Shown: positions 41,308 to 50,673, counted from the stretch's first letter. The stretch is DNA of 64,000 bases from Rufibacter roseus (GCF_001647285.1 NZ_LRML01000004.1:186001-250000), one strand, 5' to 3'. The notes: generated from the letters alone by a model not told the origin. Program-made: numbers and translations.

Positions 41308-44300
41308 ATGCAATCAAAACTTACCCTCACCCGCCGGCTGGTAGCTGTGTTGTTGCTGTTGGTGTACCTTTTACCGGCCGTTCCTTCTGTGGCCGCTACT
41401 CCTGCCCCTTCTACCCTAGAGCAGGCCTGGCAAAAGTTTCATGAGAACCAGCGGACTGAGGCGCGGGAACTATTTAAAAAAGCTACTGCTGATCCTGCCA
41501 CCAAGGCGGAGGCGCACCTGGGCCTGTCGCTTTTGGCCAGCCAAGACAAAACTTCAGCTGAGGCTTTTCAAGAGTTTCTGAACTTTTACAAAACATCGCC
41601 CGAACCCACTCCATATCTGTATGCACTGTGGTCAACGTCTTCTGTCATGGGGGGCAGCGGTAAGAAGTCTGCGGCACAGTTGGCTTTTCTAAAGCAATTG
41701 ATTGATGACCCTAAGCTGGAAGGCACACTCAAAGCCATGGCTTATTCAATATTAGGCAGCCACTATGAGAGCAGTAACCAAATGGCGGCTGCGCATGAAA
41801 CTTACGCTAAAATAGGAGCCCTTGATAAGTGGCAAATGGCGGGCGAGTTTGAGAACATGTCTGGCAGTGGCTTTGGGAAAGATTTTGGCCCCCTGGGCAA
41901 ACCTGAGGCCAATGCCTCTTTTGTAAACAAGCACGGTGCCACTGTTACCTGGTTTACGCCACCAGCCACTCGCTCAGACCGCTGGATTGATTTCACCTAT
42001 CACTTCTACCACAGTGATGCCGTGATTTATGCACAAACCTTTGTCAACAGCCCCAAAGAACAAAATGCCCAGCTACGTTTAGGTGTTTCTGGCTCACTGA
42101 AAGCCTGGGTAAACGACCGCTTGGTTTTTGCCGATGACATAGAACGAAACAACGACTTAGATACGTACCTCACGCCGGTGACCTTGAAAAAAGGCTACAA
42201 CCGTGTTCTGATTCAGGTGGGGGAAAGCTATGCCGACCGCTCTAATTTCATGGCCCGCCTAACCGATGAAAAAGGCAATCCCTTACAAGGTCTTACCGCC
42301 ACTACAGCCACTCAGGCTTACTCTAAAGACAATGGTCCCACCCCTGCCCCCATCACGCTGCCTTATGAGGTCTATTTTCAGGACCTGGTAAAGAAAAATC
42401 CGTCGCAGACGTTACCCTTGTTGCTATTAGCACAGACGTACCTGCGCAACGACAAAACCTTTGAGGCCCGTCAAATTTACCGCACGGCCCAGAAGCAACT
42501 TCCTAACAGCAGCTACGTGGTGATGCAGCAACTGGAAGCTTATGGCCGCGAAGATAACCGCACCTCTCTTACTACCGCTCTGGAATGGTTGAAAGAGCAT
42601 GACTCTCAGTTACCTTACTCCCTGAACTTGCTGTTTGAAGAAGAAGTAGAGAAAGAGAACTATACCAAAGCATTGGAAATGCTGGACCAAATGGAACGCC
42701 AGCAAGGTGCCAATGAGTCTACTTTAGCCAAACGCATAGGAGTACTTTCTAAAAAAGAGCAATACAACGAGGTCATTCAGTTGGCGGAGAAAGGGTACTC
42801 TGCCTACCCAGAGAATTCCACGTTCATGGAGCTCAAATACATGATTGAAAAGAACGTGAACAAAAACCAGAAGAACGCCGCCAATGTGCTCAAAAAGTAC
42901 CTGAAAGCCAATCGGTCTTATGGAGTTTCACAGCGTCTGGCTTCAATTTACTTTGACAAAGGCGACATGAACAATGGCCTTAAGCTGTATCAGGAGTATA
43001 TAAAACAGGAGCCCGCCGCAGTAGGTATTCAGCACAACATTGCCGGAATCTACAACCAAGCGCAAAACTACCGCATGGCCGAAGAGGCTTACCGCAAAAC
43101 CTTGGAACTGGCTCCTTTTATTGGCACCTATTGGGCAGACTTGGCTAAATCATTGAGTGCCCAGCAGAAAAAAGAAGAAGCCATGTCGGCTTACCGCAAG
43201 GCAATTCAGTTAGATCCTACTGATTACAAGAGCCTGAAAGAACTTCGTCAGCTGGAAAACAAAAAGGAAGTGTTCAGCTACTTTAACCAGCCAGATGTGT
43301 ACGCGCTTATCAAAAATGCACCGGGCGCATCTGAATACCCTGAGCACAGTAGCGTCATTTTGCTGGATGAAGTACAGAAGGTGGTGTACAAAGGCGGTGC
43401 TTCTGAAGAAAAACGCACTATGGTAGTAAAAACCTTTAACCAGCAAGGCGTTGAACACTGGAAAGAATACGGCATTGGCTACCACAACATGCAGCGTTAT
43501 TTGGTGGAGAAGGCCGAGGTGGTTAAGCAAAACGGTAGTAAAGTACCCGCCGAAGGAAACAATGGACAGTTAGTGTTCACTAACTTGGAACCAGGTGACG
43601 CCATTCATGTAACCTATAAACTAGAGAACCATTTGTTAGGCAAACTGGCTCCTCATTTCTGGGACCGTCAGTTCTTCACCCATTTCTTACCTTACAAAAC
43701 AACCCGTTATAGCTTGTTGGTTGATCCGGAAGCAAAGTTCCAGTACCAGGTAACGCAGAAAAAACTGGAGCCTACCATAAAGAAAGGGCTTGACAATGAA
43801 TTTGACTTGTATGTGTGGGAGCAAAAAGACCAGGCTGCACTGAAGAGCGAAGACAAAATGCCTGTACTGTCTGATGTGGGCCAAACACTGTACATCTCTT
43901 CTTTCCCAGACTGGAAATTCATCTCTAACTGGTATGCAGACCTGGCTGCCTCTAAAGCCCGTGGCGACTTTGAGGTAAAGCAAGCAGTAGAAGAAGTATT
44001 TGCAGGCAAAAAAGGCCTGACTCAATTGCAGAAAGCCCAGGCTATTTACAATTACATTACCACTAACATCACCTACAGTTCCATATCGTTCCGCCAAAGC
44101 GGTTTAGTACCTCAGAAGCCTTCACAAGTGCTCAACACTAAAATTGGCGACTGTAAAGATGTTTCTACCTTGTTTGTGGCCATGTGCCGCGAAGTAGGTG
44201 TACCGGCCCAACTGGTACTGGTGAACACCCGCGACAATGGCTACGACGACCTGGTGCTGCCTTCCATTGACTTTAACCATTGTATTGCCAAAGTAAATAT

Positions 44301-45093
44301 TCCAGGTCAGGAGACGTATGTGGAGCTTACTTCTAACTTCTTGCCTTTTGGTAGCATGTACCAGAGCTCGCTACAGTCGGCTATTCTGGAGATAGATGAT
44401 GAGCAAACGCCTGTGAGCCGTACGCTTACGCACCTGAACCCTAAAACCCGACCACAGAACGTAATTAGCCGCGTATCCAAGGTTTCACTTGTAGACAATG
44501 ACCTGAACGTAGAAGAAGAATATTACCGTACCGGTGCCATGGCGGCCGATGCGAAATACCGCTACCGCGATGCGGGCCAGCAAGACCGTGAGCGCCAAAT
44601 CACTGAGGCCTTTGGTTCTGCACTGGCTGGTTTCAAGCTGAATTCTTTGGTATTTAAAGGATTAGATGGGTTACAAGATACCGTGCAGTGCAAATTGACT
44701 TACCAAGTACCAGACGTGGTAACGCAGGTAGGTGGCATGTCTTTGTTCACACTGCCTTGGTTAAACAAAGCAACTGCTCAGGATTTCTCTTTCACTGAGA
44801 ACCGCAACTCCATTATGGATCTGTCTCAGATGCTGTACGCCGACCATGACCGTTCCACCATCTCGCTTACCTTGCCTGCTAAAAAGGTGCTGGCAGAAGT
44901 GCCTCAGTCGGTAAACCTGAAATGCCAGGTGGCCGAATACTCCCTAACTTACAAAAGAGTGAACAACCAATTAGTTTTCACCAGAGAGCTGCGCTTCACC
45001 ACAGATAAAATTCAACCTCAGCAAATGGCCGAGTTCCAGGCGTTTTACAAAAAAGTAATAGCCGCCGACGCTCGCCAACTGGCATTGAAATAG
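41308..45093 (+). CDS. Large TPR protein with DUF3857 and transglutaminase-like domains
   Basis: 1261 residues with a signal peptide at 1-30 (PSVAA). Tetratricopeptide repeats run through about 35-200 and 380-660 (MAEEAYRKTLELAPF; EEAMSAYRKAIQLDP). A DUF3857-like beta domain follows, then a transglutaminase-like core with Cys949 (KIGDCKDVS) and His991 (DFNHCIAKV). The usual Asp of the third catalytic position appears as Glu1006 (VELTSN). The C-terminal beta domain (about 1050-1261) is typical of this Bacteroidota family. Exported, perhaps an enzyme or binding scaffold for cell-surface polymers; chemistry unproven. Confidence 0.88.
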   Translation: MQSKLTLTRRLVAVLLLLVYLLPAVPSVAATPAPSTLEQAWQKFHENQRTEARELFKKATADPATKAEAHLGLSLLASQDKTSAEAFQEFLNFYKTSPEPTPYLYALWSTSSVMGGSGKKSAAQLAFLKQLIDDPKLEGTLKAMAYSILGSHYESSNQMAAAHETYAKIGALDKWQMAGEFENMSGSGFGKDFGPLGKPEANASFVNKHGATVTWFTPPATRSDRWIDFTYHFYHSDAVIYAQTFVNSPKEQNAQLRLGVSGSLKAWVNDRLVFADDIERNNDLDTYLTPVTLKKGYNRVLIQVGESYADRSNFMARLTDEKGNPLQGLTATTATQAYSKDNGPTPAPITLPYEVYFQDLVKKNPSQTLPLLLLAQTYLRNDKTFEARQIYRTAQKQLPNSSYVVMQQLEAYGREDNRTSLTTALEWLKEHDSQLPYSLNLLFEEEVEKENYTKALEMLDQMERQQGANESTLAKRIGVLSKKEQYNEVIQLAEKGYSAYPENSTFMELKYMIEKNVNKNQKNAANVLKKYLKANRSYGVSQRLASIYFDKGDMNNGLKLYQEYIKQEPAAVGIQHNIAGIYNQAQNYRMAEEAYRKTLELAPFIGTYWADLAKSLSAQQKKEEAMSAYRKAIQLDPTDYKSLKELRQLENKKEVFSYFNQPDVYALIKNAPGASEYPEHSSVILLDEVQKVVYKGGASEEKRTMVVKTFNQQGVEHWKEYGIGYHNMQRYLVEKAEVVKQNGSKVPAEGNNGQLVFTNLEPGDAIHVTYKLENHLLGKLAPHFWDRQFFTHFLPYKTTRYSLLVDPEAKFQYQVTQKKLEPTIKKGLDNEFDLYVWEQKDQAALKSEDKMPVLSDVGQTLYISSFPDWKFISNWYADLAASKARGDFEVKQAVEEVFAGKKGLTQLQKAQAIYNYITTNITYSSISFRQSGLVPQKPSQVLNTKIGDCKDVSTLFVAMCREVGVPAQLVLVNTRDNGYDDLVLPSIDFNHCIAKVNIPGQETYVELTSNFLPFGSMYQSSLQSAILEIDDEQTPVSRTLTHLNPKTRPQNVISRVSKVSLVDNDLNVEEEYYRTGAMAADAKYRYRDAGQQDRERQITEAFGSALAGFKLNSLVFKGLDGLQDTVQCKLTYQVPDVVTQVGGMSLFTLPWLNKATAQDFSFTENRNSIMDLSQMLYADHDRSTISLTLPAKKVLAEVPQSVNLKCQVAEYSLTYKRVNNQLVFTRELRFTTDKIQPQQMAEFQAFYKKVIAADARQLALK

Positions 45094-45106
45094 CCAACAT
45101 TTCAAA

Positions 45107-45150
45107 CAAACAAAAGCCCCGAAGCCAGTAGGTTTCGGGGCTTTTGTTTT
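45107..45150 (+). terminator. Rho-independent terminator
   Basis: CAAAAGCCCCGAA pairs with TTCGGGGCTTTTG, 10-nt loop, T tract after. Overlaps the left end of copy 22. Confidence 0.9.
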
Positions 45151-45181
45151 TAACCTCTTTTTGAAAAAACAGGGCTAAAAC
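45146..45181. repeat. 36-nt palindrome, copy 22
   Basis: Left arm GTTTTTAACCTC, right arm ACAGGGCTAAAAC. Convergent gap between the TPR gene and xerD. Confidence 0.75.
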
Positions 45182-45248
45182 GTAATACATACCTTGCAAG
45201 AAGGCACCAATAGAATCAGAAAAGCAATCAACAACTAACAATCATTAA

Positions 45249-46148
45249 TTAACTTCTTGGGTGGAAGTCTTGGATCACCTGCTTGAGGTAGTCACGATCT
45301 AGGTGCGTGTATATTTCAGTGGTGGTGATGGATTCATGGCCTAACATTTCCTGAACGGCCCGTAAATCGGCACCGCCTTCAATTAAATGCGTGGCAAAAG
45401 AATGCCGGAATGTGTGCGGGCTAATGCTTTTCTCTAGTCCGGTTTTGGCCGCCAGATCTTTGATGATGTTAAAGATCATAACCCGGGTAAGGCTGGCACC
45501 GCGGCGGTTAAGGAAAACAAAATCTTCGTGGCCTTTCTTAATGGTTTGGTGCCGCCGCACACCATCTAAGTATACCCTAATGTACTTAAGTGCATCGCGG
45601 CCAATGGGTACCAGGCGCTCTTTGTTTCCTTTTCCGGTCACGCGTATAAAGCCTAAGTCTTCGTACAGATTGCTCAATTTCAGCTCAATCAGCTCAGACA
45701 CCCGCAAACCAGAGCTGTACAAGGTTTCCAGCATAGCCTTGTTCCGCGTGCCTTCAGGAGTGCTCACGTCTATAGCTTCAAAAAGGGAAACTATCTCGTC
45801 GTAGCTGAGGGTATCAGGTAGTTTGCGCTGCAGTTTAGGGCCTTCAATGGTTTCTGTGGGGTCTGCATTGAGCAGGTCTTCCATGATCAGGAACTTGTAA
45901 AATGCCCTGATGCCTGAGATGGTGCGCGCCTGAGAGTGGGAGGTCATGCCCAAGCCGTTAATCCATTCCAGGAAACCCTGCAGATGGCTGGCTTCTACGT
46001 CAAGCGGATTTACTTTCTGACCAGTTGAATCAAAATACTGCACTAACTTTTTGACATCACGCAGATAGGCCTCTACGGAGTTGCCAGACAAGGATTTCTC
46101 TACCTGCAGGTATCCTTGAAATTGTTTAAGACTGTTAGACCAATTCAT
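45249..46148 (-). CDS. xerD: Site-specific tyrosine recombinase XerD
   Basis: 299-residue recombinase that resolves chromosome dimers at dif with XerC. N-terminal SAM-like DNA-binding domain about 1-90. All catalytic residues are visible: Arg149 (SSGLRVSEL), Lys173 (VTGKGNKERLVPIG), His245 and Arg248 (HTFRHSFATHL), His271 (MLGHESITTT) and nucleophile Tyr280. Length is normal for XerD rather than for a phage integrase, and no mobile element surrounds it. Divergent from aroQ. Confidence 0.95.
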   Translation of the reverse strand: MNWSNSLKQFQGYLQVEKSLSGNSVEAYLRDVKKLVQYFDSTGQKVNPLDVEASHLQGFLEWINGLGMTSHSQARTISGIRAFYKFLIMEDLLNADPTETIEGPKLQRKLPDTLSYDEIVSLFEAIDVSTPEGTRNKAMLETLYSSGLRVSELIELKLSNLYEDLGFIRVTGKGNKERLVPIGRDALKYIRVYLDGVRRHQTIKKGHEDFVFLNRRGASLTRVMIFNIIKDLAAKTGLEKSISPHTFRHSFATHLIEGGADLRAVQEMLGHESITTTEIYTHLDRDYLKQVIQDFHPRS

Positions 46149-46191
46149 GGGGGAAGTGAAATGGGTGTTTTAAGATAAGCAACATGCTAAG

Positions 46192-46219
46192 GTTTCTGCC
46201 AGTAAAAGAGGCCTAAAAG
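46192..46219. repeat. Truncated 36-nt palindrome
   Basis: Only the right half (AAAAGAGGCCTAAAAG) is preserved, in the xerD/aroQ divergent region. Confidence 0.4.
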
Positions 46220-46288
46220 TTTTATTCCGTACATTTAGCGCAGAATTGCTTTTTTAACCTCACCCTGACAGCAAGGCAGAAAGTTATT

Positions 46289-46747
46289 ATGAAAATTTTA
46301 ATACTCAACGGGCCTAACCTTAATTTATTGGGCAAACGCGAGAAATCTATCTATGGCTCAAGGTCTTTTGAAGATTACTATGAAAAAGACTTGGTTCCGG
46401 CCTTTCCTGATTTGGAGCTGGAGTATTTTCAATCAAACACTGAAGGCACTCTCATAGACAAATTACACGAGGTAGGTTTCCACTATCAGGGCATAGTTTT
46501 CAACGCCGGTGCCTACACCCACACCTCCTTGGCTTTAGCAGATGCCATTGCCGCCATTGAGGCACCTGTCATTGAGGTGCACATCTCTAATGTGTATGCC
46601 CGTGAGGCTACTCGCCACGCCACCTTCATTGGCGGCCGCTGCAAGGGCAGCATCAGCGGATTTGGGTTGGAAAGTTATCGGCTTGCCTTGCAGTACTTTG
46701 AGCGCCAGCGGCCAAATAAGGTTGGATTTAATTACACCAAAGCGTAA
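46289..46747 (+). CDS. aroQ: Type II 3-dehydroquinate dehydratase
   Basis: Third step of the shikimate pathway: 3-dehydroquinate to 3-dehydroshikimate. 152 residues, the small dodecameric type II form. ILILNGPNLNLLGKREKSIYG includes the active-site Arg17 and catalytic Tyr22. FNAGAYTHTSLALADAI and the catalytic His in EVHISNVYAREATRH follow. TACATTTA at 46229 resembles a -7 box. Confidence 0.96.
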   Translation: MKILILNGPNLNLLGKREKSIYGSRSFEDYYEKDLVPAFPDLELEYFQSNTEGTLIDKLHEVGFHYQGIVFNAGAYTHTSLALADAIAAIEAPVIEVHISNVYAREATRHATFIGGRCKGSISGFGLESYRLALQYFERQRPNKVGFNYTKA

Positions 46748-46800
46748 CCCAACTGCGTTTTAAGGTGTACCACAAGTTCGCACCACACCTTCACTTTTCT

Positions 46801-46836
46801 GTTTCAGGCCTGTTTTTCTAAAACAAGCCCTAAAAC
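46801..46836. repeat. 36-nt palindrome, copy 24
   Basis: Left arm GTTTCAGGCCTG, right arm AAGCCCTAAAAC. Between tandem aroQ and the class V aminotransferase. Confidence 0.85.
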
Positions 46837-46904
46837 GCGCACCCAAGTGCAGGAGGAGATTGATAAGCCGAACCAACACACCGCCACCTAAAGCCCTTTT
46901 ACCC

Positions 46905-47966
46905 ATGCTCAATTTTTATCCCGGCCCTTCAAAAGTTTATCCTGAGGTGAGAGATTACCTTGTGATGGCTTATGATGAGGGCATTCTGAGCATTCCGCAC
47001 CGCAGTGACCGTTTTGTGCAGATGATGCGCGACTTAGTAGGTTTACTGCGCAAGAAACTGAACATACCCCAAGACTATTATATCTTCTTCACCTCTTCGG
47101 CCACAGAGTGCTGGGAAATTATTGCCCAAAGCCTTACTCCTAACAAAAGCATGCACGTGTATAACGGAGCGTTTGGTGAGAAATGGCTGGAGTATGCTAA
47201 AAAGCTTCGCCCTGATTCTTACGGGCAGTCATTTGAATTGAATGATGCGATAGATGCTCCTCTCTTGCCTGTAGAGGACCATACTGATGTGATTTGCGTA
47301 ACCCAAAACGAGACCTCCAACGGTACGCAGGTCAACATGCAAACCCTGCTGAAGCTGCAGAATCAACACAAAGACCCGCTATTAGCCATTGACGCCACCT
47401 CCAGCATGGCCGGCCTGAACCTGAAGTTCATTCGGGCAGATATCTGGTTTGCCTCCGTGCAAAAGTGTTTCGGATTACCGGCTGGCATGGCCGTGATGGT
47501 CTGCTCTCCCCGCACCATGCAGCGGGCCAAGGCGCTCAATGACAAAAAGCATTACAACAGCCTGGTATACTTCTATGAGAAAATGCTCAATTACCAGACA
47601 GGCCACACCCCCAATGTGCTTAACCTGTACCTTATGCGGCAGGTTCTGGATAGAAAGCCTCTCATAAAGCAGGTAGACCAGATGTTGGTGGAAAGGGCGC
47701 AAGATCTGTATGCTTTTTTTGAAGAGTTCACAGATGTACAGCTGCTGGTAGAAAACCCTGAGGTGAGGTCACACACGGTGATAGCGTTGAAAGGTCCCGC
47801 CAAGCTTATTCAGGAAATAAAAAGGAACGCGGCCACCCAGGGTATTGCGTTGGGTAATGGGTACGGAAACTGGGCGAAGGACACCTTCCGGATTGCCAAT
47901 TTTCCGGCCATTGTTGATGCCGAGTACGACGAGCTGAAAAATTTCTTCCGAAAGAACTACCAGTAA
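46905..47966 (+). CDS. Class V PLP-dependent aminotransferase, SerC-like
   Basis: 353 residues from ATG 46905. Starts MLNFYPGPSKVYPEV, the usual N-terminus of class V aminotransferases. FFTSSATECWEII, IDATSSMAGLNL (Asp binding PLP) and Schiff-base Lys in SVQKCFGLPAG follow. Resembles phosphoserine and alanine-glyoxylate aminotransferases; the exact amino donor is unresolved. A TTG at 46860 would add 15 residues with poor fit. Its stop lies only 9 nt from the convergent stop of the next gene. Confidence 0.88.
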   Translation: MLNFYPGPSKVYPEVRDYLVMAYDEGILSIPHRSDRFVQMMRDLVGLLRKKLNIPQDYYIFFTSSATECWEIIAQSLTPNKSMHVYNGAFGEKWLEYAKKLRPDSYGQSFELNDAIDAPLLPVEDHTDVICVTQNETSNGTQVNMQTLLKLQNQHKDPLLAIDATSSMAGLNLKFIRADIWFASVQKCFGLPAGMAVMVCSPRTMQRAKALNDKKHYNSLVYFYEKMLNYQTGHTPNVLNLYLMRQVLDRKPLIKQVDQMLVERAQDLYAFFEEFTDVQLLVENPEVRSHTVIALKGPAKLIQEIKRNAATQGIALGNGYGNWAKDTFRIANFPAIVDAEYDELKNFFRKNYQ

Positions 47967-47975
47967 AGGTCACGT

Positions 47976-48389
47976 TTATTGCTTTAGCCAATCAACAGCC
48001 TCTGATTCAGATTCAAAATTGCGGGTATTAATGGTAAATTTGATTTCTTCTACCACCTCAGTGTAAACTGTCTGGGCAAATTCTTCCTGCTCCCCAAGTT
48101 CTTTAGGAGACATAAGCCTTGCTATTTTCTCCAGCCGGGTAGCGGCCATTGCCTTGCCTAATTTTTGAATCAGGTCTTTATAATCCTGACTATCTAAATC
48201 AATCTGGTAACTGCGGGAATCAACTAGCAGGCGCTTAATGTCATAGTGGTTAATGGTGTTAATGAGCTGCTGACAAGAATGATTCAGCTCCGCCATGGTG
48301 CCTTTTATCAAATCAGGCCACTTCACTGAAAGTATGTCTTTCGTTACTTCGTACTTTAATTCAACAAGGCGGTCTTGGTATAGCAGCAT
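47976..48389 (-). CDS. STAS-like hypothetical protein
   Basis: 137 residues from ATG 48389. The pattern of an alpha/beta STAS/SpoIIAA-like fold is visible: VELKYEVTKDILSVKWP strand, then helices, RLLVDSRSYQ strand, and a C-terminal SEAVDWLKQ helix. Many Bacteroidota carry such single STAS/Sec14-like proteins of unknown role. The upstream ATG 48434 would add 15 hydrophobic residues and is less likely. Confidence 0.65.
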   Translation of the reverse strand: MLLYQDRLVELKYEVTKDILSVKWPDLIKGTMAELNHSCQQLINTINHYDIKRLLVDSRSYQIDLDSQDYKDLIQKLGKAMAATRLEKIARLMSPKELGEQEEFAQTVYTEVVEEIKFTINTRNFESESEAVDWLKQ

Positions 48390-48561
48390 AAATATTTGAT
48401 ATCGTTTAACTAATGTAAGAATTAAAAAAGGCAAATCCTCTTGCCAATGTACAGAGTGTCAAATCTTTTTATTTAGTTAACATTCCCAAAGCCACCTAAG
48501 AAGCGTAATAAATGCACTGAAAACCAGATGCAGTTACATGCTGCTGCCAAAGTAAATTTGC

Positions 48562-48569
48562 TAGTTTTG
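48562..48569 (+). promoter_or_regulatory. -7 box TAGTTTTG
   Basis: Perfect TAnnTTTG, 31 nt before the marC-like ATG at 48601. Confidence 0.5.
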
Positions 48570-48600
48570 CAGCTCATTATATCTGGCTCATGCTAAAACT

Positions 48601-49173
48601 ATGATTGATTTCAGCCTCAAAGAAATTGTTTCTGTTAGCCTTATCTTGTTTGCCATTATAGACATACTGGGTTCTATACCTATCATTATTGAGCTGCGGC
48701 GGCGCGAGGGAGTAATACAGTCAGAGAAAGCTACCATTGTGGCTGGTTGTATTATGGTGGCATTTCTGTTTTTGGGCGATGGAATCTTGAGGCTGTTTGG
48801 TATTGACTTTCAGTCTTTCGCGCTGGCTGGTTCTATCATTATCTTTTTGCTGGGCATGGAAATGGTGCTGGGCATTCACCTGTTTCACTCCAACCCCGAA
48901 GTTAAAACAGGCTCTATTGTTCCCTTAGCCTTTCCGCTGATTGTGGGCGCCGGTACCATGACCACGCTCCTGTCTCTGCGAGCGGCTTATGCCTTACCTA
49001 ACGTAATGGTGGGCATTCTGCTGAACCTGCTTTTCGTGTACATAGTCTTAAAAAGCTCAAACTGGCTGGAGCGAAAACTAGGACAGAACGGCACCGAGGT
49101 GCTCCGCAAGGTGTTCGGGGTAATACTGTTAGCCATTGCCATAAAACTGTTCAAGACCCACGTAAGCTTCTAA
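48601..49173 (+). CDS. MarC family membrane protein
   Basis: 190 residues with about six transmembrane helices. LFAIIDILGSIPIIIEL at the N-terminus and the FPLIVGAGTMTTLLSLR motif are typical of the MarC (UPF0056) family. Function is unknown; links to multiple antibiotic resistance in E. coli were later withdrawn. Own -7 box, and a 36-nt repeat starts 4 nt past the stop. Confidence 0.9.
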   Translation: MIDFSLKEIVSVSLILFAIIDILGSIPIIIELRRREGVIQSEKATIVAGCIMVAFLFLGDGILRLFGIDFQSFALAGSIIIFLLGMEMVLGIHLFHSNPEVKTGSIVPLAFPLIVGAGTMTTLLSLRAAYALPNVMVGILLNLLFVYIVLKSSNWLERKLGQNGTEVLRKVFGVILLAIAIKLFKTHVSF

Positions 49174-49177
49174 AGCT

Positions 49178-49213
49178 GTTTTTGGGCTGATTTCTGAAAA
49201 AGGAGCCAAAAAC
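49178..49213. repeat. 36-nt palindrome, copy 25
   Basis: Left arm GTTTTTGGGCTG, right arm GGAGCCAAAAAC. Starts 4 nt past the marC-like stop; 6/31 pair T-A. Confidence 0.8.
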
Positions 49214-49298
49214 AGACTTTCCCCTGCTTTCACCACGCAATACATCACTTCCAATCAAAATATTCCAGTCCCTGCGCGGTGCCTTCCATAGCATTGGG

Positions 49299-49306
49299 TA
49301 ATTTTG
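49299..49306 (+). promoter_or_regulatory. -7 box TAATTTTG
   Basis: Perfect TAnnTTTG. Its TTG (49304) is in frame with rnhA but lies in the promoter, so cannot be the start codon. Confidence 0.55.
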
Positions 49307-49327
49307 CAGAACACAATAAATTCTGTT

Positions 49328-49780
49328 TTGATAGAAATATTTACCGACGGTGCTTCACGCGGCAACCCAGGCCCTGGCGGGTATGGCGTTATTTTGCGCT
49401 ATGGCCCACATGTGAAAGAGCTGAGCGAAGGCTTTAGAAAAACCACCAACAACCGCATGGAGCTGTTGGCGGTGATTGTTGCCCTGGAAGCTATTACTAA
49501 ACCAGGCATACCGGTTACCATTTACTCAGACTCAAAGTACGTGGTAGACGCCGTTGAGAAGCGTTGGGTTTTTGGCTGGGAAAAGAAAGGGTTCAGCGGC
49601 AAAGCCAACCCCGACCTGTGGCAGCGGTTTTTGAAGATCTACCGCAAGCACCAGGTAAAATTTGTTTGGGTTCGCGGTCACGCTGGCCACGCCGAAAATG
49701 AGCGTTGCGACGAATTAGCCGTAGCCGCCGCTCTGCAACCCAACTTGCCCCCAGACAAAGGGTTTGAAGCCGCGAATTAA
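49328..49780 (+). CDS. rnhA: Ribonuclease HI
   Basis: Degrades RNA in RNA-DNA hybrids. 150 residues from TTG 49328, which gives MIEIFTDGASRGNPGPGGYG, the standard N-terminus; there is no ATG nearby. Catalytic residues: Asp in FTDGASRG, Glu in NNRMELLAV, Asp in IYSDSKYVVD and His/Asp in RGHAGHAENERCDELA. A leaky TTG start after a perfect -7 box. Flanked downstream by inverted word repeats. Confidence 0.94.
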   Translation: MIEIFTDGASRGNPGPGGYGVILRYGPHVKELSEGFRKTTNNRMELLAVIVALEAITKPGIPVTIYSDSKYVVDAVEKRWVFGWEKKGFSGKANPDLWQRFLKIYRKHQVKFVWVRGHAGHAENERCDELAVAAALQPNLPPDKGFEAAN

Positions 49781-49954
49781 TTTGCTAATTGGTTAATGTG
49801 CTAATGGTTTAATGGGTTCATGTGCTACTTAACAAATTAGAAATTTCTTGAACAGCAACTTTGACAGCAAGCCACAGAAAACTTATACCAAAGCTCGATG
49901 GCACTCCACACTAAAATTAGCACATCAGCACATTAATAAATCAGCACATTAACA
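49778..49954. repeat. Inverted word repeat pair between rnhA and trmN6
   Basis: Left arm (about 49793-49830) built on GTTAATGTGCTAATGG; right arm (49914-49954) on CAGCACATTAA, roughly complementary over 40 nt with an 80-nt spacer. Ends 1 nt before the next start. Confidence 0.65.
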
Positions 49955-49955
49955 A

Positions 49956-50669
49956 GTGGCCAACGATTACTTCCAGTTTAAGCAGTTTCTCATAAAGCAA
50001 GATCGGTGCGCCATGAAAGTGTGCACCGATTCCTGCGTGTTAGGAGCCTATGCAGATGTAGCCGGAGCTCGCCGCATACTGGACATTGGCGCGGGAACAG
50101 GGTTATTAAGTTTAATGGCAGCGCAACGCGCCCCGGAGGCGCAAATTGAGGCCGTGGAGATTGAACCCGATGCCGCAGCACAAGCCCAAGAGAATTTTTT
50201 GGCTAGTCCGTGGGCAAATAGGCTGAAGTTGCACCGTCAAAGCTTGCAAGAGTTTGTTTTACAGGCTCCGGGGTTGTTTGATAGCATCATCAGTAACCCT
50301 CCGTTTTTTCAAGCCTCTCTAAAATCTACAGATGTTGCCAAAAACACAGCCAAGCACACCGGTACGCTTACTTTTAAAGAGATTGTAGCATTTGCTCAAA
50401 AGTTCCTTAAGCCAAACGGGAAACTACACATTCTGCTACCCCCGCATGAAGCAAAAGTTTTTGAACAAGAGGCAAACACAGCCGGTTTTTTCACGAACCA
50501 AGTACTCAATATAGAAGCTACCCCAAACGGAAAGTTGCTGCGTGCCATCCATAGCTATTCACGCCAAGCTTCTCCTTTGCAAACCCACTGGCTGCCCGTG
50601 CGTGAAAAAGACGGTAGTTATACCCTCCCCTTCCAGAAGCTTCTGCAGGAATTCTATTTAATTTTTTAA
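49956..50669 (+). CDS. trmN6: tRNA1(Val) (adenine(37)-N6)-methyltransferase-like protein
   Basis: 237-residue SAM-dependent methyltransferase of the TrmN6/YfiC type. MANDYFQFKQFLIKQDRC at the start and KVCTDSCVLGAYADV are family-specific. SAM motif ILDIGAGTGLLSLMAAQ and catalytic NPPF (ISNPPFFQ). Starts with GTG at 49956 directly after a word repeat; no ATG fits better. Its stop is 4 nt before a 36-nt repeat. Confidence 0.9.
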   Translation: MANDYFQFKQFLIKQDRCAMKVCTDSCVLGAYADVAGARRILDIGAGTGLLSLMAAQRAPEAQIEAVEIEPDAAAQAQENFLASPWANRLKLHRQSLQEFVLQAPGLFDSIISNPPFFQASLKSTDVAKNTAKHTGTLTFKEIVAFAQKFLKPNGKLHILLPPHEAKVFEQEANTAGFFTNQVLNIEATPNGKLLRAIHSYSRQASPLQTHWLPVREKDGSYTLPFQKLLQEFYLIF

Positions 50670-50673
50670 GTCT

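Noticed and set aside
45249-46148. Integrase of a mobile element
   Set aside because: Length, motifs and lack of attachment repeats or cargo genes match housekeeping XerD.
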